Source of the DNA: Candidatus Coatesiibacteriota bacterium
GTDB taxonomy: Bacteria > B130-G9
Length of the DNA stretch: 6,170 nucleotides
Assembly (NCBI GenBank): GCA_003647755.1
Contig: QMNL01000111.1
Coordinates: 1 to 6,170 of the forward strand
Direction of reading: 5' to 3'
The notes below the pieces were generated by a model. It worked only from the letters and a program-made list of their open reading frames with translations. It searched no databases and was not told the DNA's origin. This document shows positions 1 to 5,924 of the stretch, piece by piece. The translations under genes were made by a program, and so were the position numbers. How positions within the stretch are numbered: the stretch's first letter is position 1; every line of letters begins with the position of its first letter.

Positions 1-69
1 AGATGGCGGCCGGTGGTTCGTGAGGCGCTGTCAACGATGAGGAGAGGTGAAAGTGGCAGGGCCAAGGCG

Positions 70-92
70 GGCCCCTTCAGCGCGTAAGGGCC
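70..92 (+). other. GC-rich hairpin over a reading-frame stop
   Basis: GGCCCCTT (70-77) can pair with AAGGGCC (86-92) with one bulged C and an 8-nt loop. The TAA that closes the frame open from base 1 sits at 85-87, inside the loop and right arm. No T-run follows, so it does not look like a standard intrinsic terminator. It might mark the end of an upstream gene whose last 28 codons would occupy 1-84, but I do not recognise that peptide. Confidence 0.2.
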
Positions 93-103
93 GGCTCATC
101 TGT

Positions 104-132
104 CCGGGCAATCTGCGCTCTCGGGCAATTTG
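104..132. repeat. Two imperfect 12-bp direct repeats in the leader
   Basis: CCGGGCAATCTG (104-115) and TCGGGCAATTTG (121-132) agree at 10 of 12 positions and share the perfect octamer CGGGCAAT. They are offset by 17 bp and lie about 35 bp upstream of the candidate -10 element. Such an arrangement could be a regulator binding site, but nothing else supports this and two short copies may be chance. Confidence 0.4.
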
Positions 133-166
133 ATGCAGGCGGGTTGTGTTACTGGTTTTGGATTAG

Positions 167-175
167 TGGTATATT
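167..175 (+). promoter_or_regulatory. Possible extended -10 promoter for the dGTPase-PHP pair
   Basis: TGG followed by TATATT reads as an extended -10 element (TGn plus a hexamer matching TATAAT at five of six positions). It would start transcription about 40 nt before ATG 222. No good -35 hexamer is present: TTGTGT at 144-149 matches only the TTG and is 20 bp away. The region is locally AT-richer than the surrounding sequence. Inference only. Confidence 0.3.
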
Positions 176-221
176 GTGGGGTGGAACGCAAGTAGATGCT
201 ATTACATCGAAGACAGGTGCT

Positions 222-1283
222 ATGACAACGTTCAGAGAGCAGACGCAAGAGCGGGAGCGGGGCTTCTTGTGCGAGAGGGCTGTCCTCAGTTCAGAGAGCC
301 GTGGCAGGGAGCGAGACGAGCCCGGATGCCCCAACAGAACCTGCTTTCAGCGAGACAGGGACCGCATAATCCACAGCAAGTCATTCAGGCGGCTCAAGCG
401 CAAGACGCAGGTCTTCTTGAAGCCTCAGGACGATCATTATCGGACAAGGTTGACGCACACGTTAGAGGTTGGCCAGATAGCCCGGACGATCGCCCGGGCG
501 CTTAGCCTCAACGAGGACTTGGTGGAGGCGATAGCGATGGGGCACGACCTCGGCCACACGCCTTTTGGTCATTCCGGCGAGGCAGCGCTGGATGAGGTCC
601 ATCCGGGTGGTTTCAGCCATCCGGCGCAGTCGCTCCGCGTCGTCGATGTTCTTGAGAAGGATGGTAGGGGGCTGAACCTCACGTTCGAGGTCCGGGACGG
701 CATTGCCAGACACTCCAAGGGCATGAAGGAGCTCATCCCGAGCGACCGGGGCGACCTCCCATCGACGCTGGAAGGTCAGATCGTCCGCATCTCGGACATC
801 ATAGCCTACGTCAATCACGACATCGACGATGCTGTCCGGGCGGGCATTCTCACGCCGAGCTCGATACCAGCAGCGATTATGTCCGTCCTTGGGACGACCC
901 ATTCCGGCCGAATCGGGAAAATGGTCAAGGACGTCATCATCGCAACTGTCAACGTCAACATGGACTTCATCGCCATGAGCGACGAGGTCCGCCGCGCTAC
1001 CGAGGAGTTTCGGGCGTTCTTGCACCGCGAGGTGTATATGCATCCGGCCTCGGTTGCCGAGTTTGAAAAGGCGAAGAACATCCTCAAGCAGCTTTACGCA
1101 TACTACCTCGAGCACCTCGATAAGGTCCCGGTGCCCGCTCACAGACAAAAGCCGGATGATGACAACCAGGTGGTCTGCGATTACGTGGCGGGCATGACTG
1201 ATGACTACGCTATCGCCTGCTACCAAGAGATATTCCTTCCGCATTCCTGGGCAAGGGGAGAGACCAAGGGTGTTTTTGCCTGA
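222..1283 (+). CDS. dGTP triphosphohydrolase-like HD-domain protein
   Basis: This 353-residue cytosolic enzyme probably hydrolyses dGTP or other dNTPs to the deoxynucleoside and triphosphate, which controls dNTP pools. The N-terminus has the family signature FQRDRDRIIHSKSFRRLK (residues 42-59). The metal-binding HD set is visible: H79 in RTRLTHTLEV, H108-D109 in GHDLGHTPFGHSGE, and D192 in VRISD. The C-terminus ends with the usual DYVAGMTDDYAI stretch (320-331). The length fits the shorter, class-2-like bacterial dGTPases rather than the roughly 500-residue E. coli Dgt. I chose ATG 222 because family members begin just before the REQT segment. The frame is open further upstream to a TTG at 144, but that extension is unlike the family. 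A weak AGGTG lies very close (215-219). The stop overlaps the next gene, implying coupled translation. Family assignment is firm; the exact substrate (dGTP, other dNTPs, or an activator-dependent mix) is inferred. Confidence 0.95.
   Translation: MTTFREQTQERERGFLCERAVLSSESRGRERDEPGCPNRTCFQRDRDRIIHSKSFRRLKRKTQVFLKPQDDHYRTRLTHTLEVGQIARTIARALSLNEDLVEAIAMGHDLGHTPFGHSGEAALDEVHPGGFSHPAQSLRVVDVLEKDGRGLNLTFEVRDGIARHSKGMKELIPSDRGDLPSTLEGQIVRISDIIAYVNHDIDDAVRAGILTPSSIPAAIMSVLGTTHSGRIGKMVKDVIIATVNVNMDFIAMSDEVRRATEEFRAFLHREVYMHPASVAEFEKAKNILKQLYAYYLEHLDKVPVPAHRQKPDDDNQVVCDYVAGMTDDYAIACYQEIFLPHSWARGETKGVFA
1253..1260 (+). promoter_or_regulatory. Strong Shine-Dalgarno for the PHP gene, inside the dGTPase 3' end
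   Basis: AAGGGGAG ends 9 nt before GTG 1270. This is a good anti-Shine-Dalgarno match at normal spacing, and it decides the start of the PHP gene over ATG 1201, which has only a weak purine stretch before it. It lies within the dGTPase coding region, as expected for translational coupling. TTG 1276 is a second, less well-spaced candidate start. Confidence 0.65.
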
Positions 1284-2139
1284 GATTGACCTTCACGTGC
1301 ACTCGACAGCCTCAGACGGCATCCACCACCCGCGCGAGCTGGTTCGCATGGCCAAGCGTCTGCGACTCGCCGCCATTTCCATAACCGACCATGACACGGT
1401 CGCGGGCGTTGACGAGGCGATCAGCGTGGGGAGCGAGCTGGGAGTCGAGGTCGTGCCCGGAATAGAGATCGGCTCTTACTTTCAAGGGAGATCGATTCAC
1501 GTCCTTGGCTACTTCATCGATCCTGAAAACGAGGCCTTGGTGGAGTTCATCAGATCGAAGCGCTCGGCTCGTCACGCACGCGCAGCCGAGATGGTGAGAC
1601 GGCTCGGTGCCGACGGCCTTCCGATCACGATGGACGAGGTCCTAAAGGTGGCACAGGGAGGGACATTGGGCCGTGTGCACATTGCACGAGTTCTCATCAA
1701 GCATGGCGTTGTGGCCACAGTTACCGATGGCTTCAACAGGTTTTTGAAGCGCGGCACGCCGTACTACGTCCCGATGCTCAAACCCAGCCCTCTTGAGGCA
1801 GTTGCCGTTATCAGGAAAGCGGGCGGAATCGCGTCGCTTGCGCATCCGGTCTTCATACGTGAACATCTCTTGCAGGAGATCCTGCCGCTGCTGTCCAATG
1901 CGGGGTTGGGCGCGATCGAGGCGCTGAGCGGCTTTGACGCGGAGTATGGGCTCTCCGTGGAGGAACATCTTTTGCGGTGCTCAATGATGGGAGGGATAGC
2001 GACCGACTATCAGCTTGCCAGGAGCGGAGGGTCCGACTTTCACGGCCTGTCGGTTAAGCCCCAAGAGATGGGCTCAGCACACGTGCCCATGTCGTTTCTG
2101 GACGAGCTCAGGGCGAAACGTCAGGGAACAGCGGTTTAG
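1270..2139 (+). CDS. PHP-domain phosphoesterase (nucleoside 3',5'-bisphosphate phosphatase / RNase AM-like)
   Basis: This 289-residue protein of the polymerase-and-histidinol-phosphatase (PHP) superfamily resembles the YciV/TrpH group. Characterised members remove the 3' phosphate of nucleoside 3',5'-bisphosphates such as pAp or act as 5'-3' exoribonucleases. Metal-site motifs are in order: DLHVHS (H9, H11) with D16 in SDG, TDHDT (D40, H41), PGIEI (E66), H77 in IHVLGYF, H192 in LAHPV, and GSDFHG (D256, H258). The insert around GRVHIARVLIKHG (135-147) is also typical. I start it at GTG 1270 because AAGGGGAG sits 9 nt upstream and family members begin a few residues before DLHVHS. An in-frame ATG at 1201 would add 23 unconserved residues and an 83-nt overlap. 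The 14-nt overlap with the dGTPase suggests co-translation and joint nucleotide turnover. Exact substrate is not determinable here. Confidence 0.92.
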   Translation: MFLPEIDLHVHSTASDGIHHPRELVRMAKRLRLAAISITDHDTVAGVDEAISVGSELGVEVVPGIEIGSYFQGRSIHVLGYFIDPENEALVEFIRSKRSARHARAAEMVRRLGADGLPITMDEVLKVAQGGTLGRVHIARVLIKHGVVATVTDGFNRFLKRGTPYYVPMLKPSPLEAVAVIRKAGGIASLAHPVFIREHLLQEILPLLSNAGLGAIEALSGFDAEYGLSVEEHLLRCSMMGGIATDYQLARSGGSDFHGLSVKPQEMGSAHVPMSFLDELRAKRQGTAV

Positions 2140-2172
2140 CGGGACCGTCAAGATTATGGACATTGCGGAGGC

Positions 2173-2200
2173 TGACTGAGTGAGTGAGTGAATGAGTGAG
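2173..2200. repeat. TGAG tetranucleotide microsatellite
   Basis: Seven tandem tetranucleotide units read TGAC, TGAG three times, TGAA, then TGAG twice. They lie in the 143-bp spacer between the PHP gene and the reductase gene, about 83 bp before the reductase start. The spacer shows no clear terminator. A weak -10-like TACTAT (2257-2262) lacks a partner -35. Short tetranucleotide tracts can change length by slipped-strand pairing, but this one is short and interrupted. Confidence 0.7.
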
Positions 2201-2282
2201 TCCAGAGTAGGCAGACGACCTCAGAAGCGCTGAATGTGAGAACGACTGCGATCTACTACTATGTGCTGATCAGAATCGACCT

Positions 2283-3425
2283 ATGACAAGTGAATTCGAG
2301 GTATTAGTAGTCGGCGGTGGGCCGGCCGGGGCAACTTGTGCGCTGAACCTTGCGGCCAGAGGGGTGGAAGTCGCGCTGTTGGAGAAGGAGAGCATCCCGC
2401 GGTTCAAGCTCTGCGCCGGCGGCCTCAGCAGGCGTGCTCAGCGTAACTTGGGTCTTGACGTCTCCGCGGCGATTCTGAACCACGTCGATGCGCTGGAGCT
2501 CTTGGGTCATCACCGTCTCAGGCTGCGCAGGGAATCCACGACGCCCTTCGGCTCAATTGTGGACCGGGGGCGTTTCGATGCCATCATTGTGGATGAGGCG
2601 CGCAGGGCCGGCTGCGTCGTCATTGACAGCACCGAGGTGATGAAGGCCACTTTCGCTGGTTCGGACGCCAAACTGACCTGCGCAAGCGGTGAGACATTTC
2701 GCTGTCGGGCAGTGGTTGGCGCCGATGGCACAAGGAGCGTGATCAGGCGGAGCTTGGGCCTGAAGCGGCTTAAGCACCGGGGAGTAACAGTCATGTTCGA
2801 GCTCGAGCCGAACGGGTCCTTCACGCTCGCCGACAACGTGATCAGGTTCGATTTCGGCGTGGTTAAGCACGGATATTTGTGGATATTCCCACGGGGCAAG
2901 CGCTTCTCGGTGGGGCTGGTAACGTCAAGAGACCGTCTGAGGGACCCCAAGGGCATGGTCCTGTCCTACGTAGCCGAGGACGAGTCGCTCGGCAGCTTCG
3001 ACATGCGTTTCCTCGGGGGCGCTGTGGCCGCGTTCTGGACCGGAGAACATGCTCTGGGAAATGCAGGCACCATTCTCGCGGGCGACGCAGCAGGCCTCGT
3101 TGACTCCTTCGTCGGCGAGGGCCTGAGCTGGGCTATCAGGAGCGGACAGCTCGCCGCCTCGGCGATCCTGAGCACAAGAAAGCACAGCAGGTCCTATCAC
3201 CACCTGCATTCTGCCTATCTTGGCCTCCTCAGGCAGGAGGTGCTCCCGGAGCTCAGAAGGGCGTTTTGGTTCGGCAGGTTCGCCTATAAGTGCCCTGAGC
3301 CGGTCTTCAAGATGCTCTCGAGGCTCGCTCACAGCCGCGATTTGCTGGGCAAGCTTGCGCAAAACGAAATACCATACAGATCGCTGATAGCGGACATGCT
3401 GAAGCAGCTAGTCCGTCGCCGGTGA
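2283..3425 (+). CDS. Geranylgeranyl reductase family FAD-dependent oxidoreductase
   Basis: This 380-residue flavoprotein belongs to the geranylgeranyl reductase family, which saturates double bonds of isoprenoid chains (archaeal-type lipids, quinone tails, chlorophyll or carotenoid precursors). The N-terminal Rossmann motif VVGGGPAGATCALNLAARG spans residues 9-27, with the ribose-binding acid at E34. The conserved cysteine region follows as FKLCAGGLS (41-49, C44). GADGTRS (146-152) is the second FAD contact. GYLWIFPRG (197-205) is a family core motif. ILAGDAAGLVDSFVGEGL (264-281) binds the FAD pyrophosphate. There is no signal peptide or clear transmembrane helix; a basic C-terminus (QLVRRR) might aid membrane association. 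ATG 2283 is the only sensible start: no in-frame start codon lies in the bases just upstream and the Rossmann motif begins immediately. No Shine-Dalgarno is evident. The true substrate is unknown; it stands alone between nucleotide and DNA enzymes. Confidence 0.92.
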   Translation: MTSEFEVLVVGGGPAGATCALNLAARGVEVALLEKESIPRFKLCAGGLSRRAQRNLGLDVSAAILNHVDALELLGHHRLRLRRESTTPFGSIVDRGRFDAIIVDEARRAGCVVIDSTEVMKATFAGSDAKLTCASGETFRCRAVVGADGTRSVIRRSLGLKRLKHRGVTVMFELEPNGSFTLADNVIRFDFGVVKHGYLWIFPRGKRFSVGLVTSRDRLRDPKGMVLSYVAEDESLGSFDMRFLGGAVAAFWTGEHALGNAGTILAGDAAGLVDSFVGEGLSWAIRSGQLAASAILSTRKHSRSYHHLHSAYLGLLRQEVLPELRRAFWFGRFAYKCPEPVFKMLSRLAHSRDLLGKLAQNEIPYRSLIADMLKQLVRRR

Positions 3426-3514
3426 TGTCTAAATGCCGACGCGTGTGCTCTCCGAGATGCGCTTGACAACTTGCCGGGTGTCTCCTCGTGCGTGTGTTGA
3501 CGGAACGGGTGGCG

Positions 3515-5833
3515 ATGAGCATTAGGCCTTTTCTCGATAGAATCCTTGCCTCGGCAGACGAGAGCCGCTACGTCGCGGCGAGGCGTGAGGTCCCACCACG
3601 GACGGCTCGTTATGCCGACATTGAGCCACCGCTTCCGGAGGAGCTTCGCCTTGCTCTCTCGACGATCGGAATCGAGCGGCTTTACGCTCACCAGGTAAGG
3701 GCTCTTGAGCTGGCAAGAGGCGGCGCTGACATTGTGGTCGTGTCGCGGACTGCCAGCGGCAAGTCGCTCTGCTACGATCTTCCTGTCTTGGAGTCGCTGC
3801 TTGAGGATGCCAGTCGCACGGCGATCTACATGTTCCCCACGAAGGCTCTCTCCTACGACCAGCAGGCCGTTCTGGAGCGGCTCTGGTCGCAGCCGAGCTT
3901 CCAAAAGCGGGTTCTCAGCGGAGTGTATGATGGCGATACTAACAGCTATCGGCGCAAGAAGGTCCGCGACCGCGCAAACATCCTTATCACAAATCCCGAC
4001 ATGCTCCACGTGGGCATCCTGCCGCATCACTCGAGGTGGGCGAGGCTCTTTGCCAACCTCAGCTTCGTCGTGCTCGACGAGATTCACACATACCGAGGGA
4101 TATTCGGCTCAAACGTGGCCAACGTCTTGCGGCGACTCGTGAGGGTCTGCGATTACGTTGGGGCGAGGCCTCAGTTCATCTGCTGCTCCGCCACGATCGG
4201 CAATCCCGTCGAGCTCGCCGAGCGCCTCACGGACAGAAAGGTGATGCTCGTGGACGAGGACGCGGCGCCTCAGAGCAGGAAGCACTTCGTAATCTGGAAT
4301 CCGCCGCCAGAGAGCACTGACAGTGGCAGCGTTCCGAGGTCAGGCATGATGGGCGAGGCTCGACGGCTCGTCGCCCGCCTGGTCTCGTCAGGCATCCAGA
4401 CGATAGCCTTCACGAGGACAAGGATGGGTGCGGAGGTCCTCTGCAAGAACATCAAGGAAGACCTGACGGAGAAAAAGGAAGAGCTCGCGCGCCGCGTCAA
4501 GCCCTACCGCGGCGGCTACCTCCCTCAACAGCGGCGCCAGATCGAGAAGGGCCTCTCCCAGCGGAAAGTCCTGGCCGTCATCAGCACCACGGCGCTTCAG
4601 CTTGGCATCGACATAGGCTCCCTCGACGCGTGTGTCATGGTCGGCTACCCGGGCACAATTGCGGCCATGTGGCAGCAGGCCGGGCGGGCTGGAAGGAAGC
4701 AATCGGAGAGCCTGGTGATTCTAGTTGCGGGGCCTGACCCTGTCGATCAATACATAGCGCACAATCCCGACTACCTCTTTGGGAAAAGCCCGGAGAAAGC
4801 GGTGATTGACCCCGATAACCCCTACATCTTGTCGCAGCAAATAAGCTGCGCCGCTGTTGAGCGACCTCTTACTCCCGAGGATGAGGCCTATTTTGGTCCC
4901 CAGTTTGCGGAGATCGTTAAAATATTGAAGAAGGAGAGCCACCTAAGACAGATCGGCCAGACCTGGTATTGGTCAAGCGAGGAGCAACCGTTTCTCGACG
5001 TGAGCCTGAGGACTGTTACCAGTGAGAAGCTCGTCATACATGTCTGGGACGGCCAGCACCGAGGCCAGGTCATCGGCGAGATAGACGCGAGCAGTGCGCC
5101 GTTCATCGCGCATCCCGAGGCGATTTACATCCACGACGGCGAGACGTTCCGGGTAACCCATCTCGATTATGAGAATGCCTCGGTTGTAGTTGAGAGGGCC
5201 GATGTCGCTTACTACACCACGCCGATAACAAGCCACGCAATCAGGATTACGAATATGCTTGAGGAACGGGATTTCGGGAGCTTCAGGGCCGGGCAGTGCT
5301 CGGTCAACGTAACAACCAGGACCGCGGGCTACGCCAAGCGACTCTTCTCGACCGGAGCGATTCTCGGCACGAAGGAGCTTGCGCTAGATGCGGTCGTCCT
5401 TGACACAACGGCGGCCTACATCATAGTCTCCCGTGAGGTCAGGGATGCACTGTCGCTCGAGGGTCTCTCTGCTCTCGGCGGTCTGGTGGGGCTGAAGAAC
5501 CTCATCAGCGTGGTTGGCCATCTCGTCGCGATGTGCGACCGACATGACATCGGGGTAGTCTTGGACAGCGATAATTTCGAGGCGCAGGCGATCTTTGTCT
5601 TTGATAGATACGAGGGCGGCCTGGGCTTCGCAGAGAAGATAGCGGAGGTTATCGAGGACGTGCTTTCCATGTGCTACAGCGTGATCTGTGCATGTCCATG
5701 CGAAAATGGCTGTCCCTCCTGTGTTGGGACTGCGGGCACCGAGCGGCTGGCCGTTGGCAAGCTTTCCGGTCGTGTTACAGTTCCGCGCAAAGGCGCTACG
5801 AGGCGCCTGCTTGAGCTAGTCCTTGAAGGTTAA
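3515..5833 (+). CDS. MrfA/YprA-family DEAD/DEAH-box helicase with DUF1998 region
   Basis: This 772-residue superfamily 2 helicase is probably an ATP-dependent DNA translocase in DNA repair. B. subtilis MrfA, of the same architecture, acts with the nuclease MrfB in repair of mitomycin C damage. Helicase motifs are in order (from ATG 3515): Q-like YAHQ (57-60), Walker A TASGKS (79-84), PTKAL (108-112), DEIH (188-191), SAT (225-227), TRTRMG (300-305), STTALQLGIDIG (357-368) and QQAGRAGR (387-394). The family-specific segment DPDNPYILSQQISCAA follows at about 442-457. The C-terminal DUF1998 part contains FDRYEGGLGFAEKI and a cysteine cluster at C725, C727, C729, C733 and C736, likely binding metal. 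ATG 3515 fits the usual start of the family; GTG 3488 would add nine residues, and neither has a strong ribosome binding site. No mrfB-type nuclease gene is next to it. Family is certain; pathway is inferred. Confidence 0.95.
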   Translation: MSIRPFLDRILASADESRYVAARREVPPRTARYADIEPPLPEELRLALSTIGIERLYAHQVRALELARGGADIVVVSRTASGKSLCYDLPVLESLLEDASRTAIYMFPTKALSYDQQAVLERLWSQPSFQKRVLSGVYDGDTNSYRRKKVRDRANILITNPDMLHVGILPHHSRWARLFANLSFVVLDEIHTYRGIFGSNVANVLRRLVRVCDYVGARPQFICCSATIGNPVELAERLTDRKVMLVDEDAAPQSRKHFVIWNPPPESTDSGSVPRSGMMGEARRLVARLVSSGIQTIAFTRTRMGAEVLCKNIKEDLTEKKEELARRVKPYRGGYLPQQRRQIEKGLSQRKVLAVISTTALQLGIDIGSLDACVMVGYPGTIAAMWQQAGRAGRKQSESLVILVAGPDPVDQYIAHNPDYLFGKSPEKAVIDPDNPYILSQQISCAAVERPLTPEDEAYFGPQFAEIVKILKKESHLRQIGQTWYWSSEEQPFLDVSLRTVTSEKLVIHVWDGQHRGQVIGEIDASSAPFIAHPEAIYIHDGETFRVTHLDYENASVVVERADVAYYTTPITSHAIRITNMLEERDFGSFRAGQCSVNVTTRTAGYAKRLFSTGAILGTKELALDAVVLDTTAAYIIVSREVRDALSLEGLSALGGLVGLKNLISVVGHLVAMCDRHDIGVVLDSDNFEAQAIFVFDRYEGGLGFAEKIAEVIEDVLSMCYSVICACPCENGCPSCVGTAGTERLAVGKLSGRVTVPRKGATRRLLELVLEG

Positions 5834-5908
5834 GAGATGGAATATGCCAGATACACAGTATCCATCGGTTTGCTCACTTGCCTATCTTGAAGGCCCCATG
5901 TTGAATAC

Positions 5909-5914
5909 GAGGAG
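5909..5914 (+). promoter_or_regulatory. Shine-Dalgarno for the shell protein gene
   Basis: GAGGAG lies 10 nt before ATG 5925. A nearer ATG at 5916 is followed at once by an in-frame TAG (5919-5921), which rules it out and fixes 5925 as the first usable start in this frame. The gene therefore has its own ribosome binding site, 91 nt after the helicase stop. Confidence 0.65.
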
Positions 5915-5924
5915 CATGTAGGCT

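Noticed and set aside
1..87. Frame open from the window start to TAA 85-87, possible C-terminus of an upstream gene
   Set aside because: Only 28 codons are visible, the peptide matches nothing I recognise, and other frames overlap it, so I cannot support a gene call.
176..505. 109-codon plus-strand frame overlapping the dGTPase N-terminus
   Set aside because: The dGTPase frame carries the conserved motifs across this interval; the other frame has a low-complexity translation with no motif.
462..1244. 260-codon open frame on the minus strand opposite the dGTPase gene
   Set aside because: It lies wholly opposite a gene with full family motifs, its translation resembles no family, and long antisense frames are common opposite GC-rich coding sequence.
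2257..2262. TACTAT -10-like hexamer before the reductase gene
   Set aside because: It matches the consensus at only four of six positions and has no -35 element at suitable spacing.
3463..3468. Perfect TTGACA -35 hexamer before the helicase gene
   Set aside because: No -10-like sequence lies 16-18 bp downstream (the bases there are GC-rich), so it is probably chance.
3329..4087. 252-codon open frame on the minus strand across the reductase end and helicase start
   Set aside because: It covers two well-supported plus-strand genes and has no recognisable domain; it is a shadow frame.
5837..5890. 17-codon frame between the helicase and the shell protein gene
   Set aside because: It is very short, has no convincing ribosome binding site and no recognisable features; a 7-codon frame at 5898-5921 is rejected for the same reasons.
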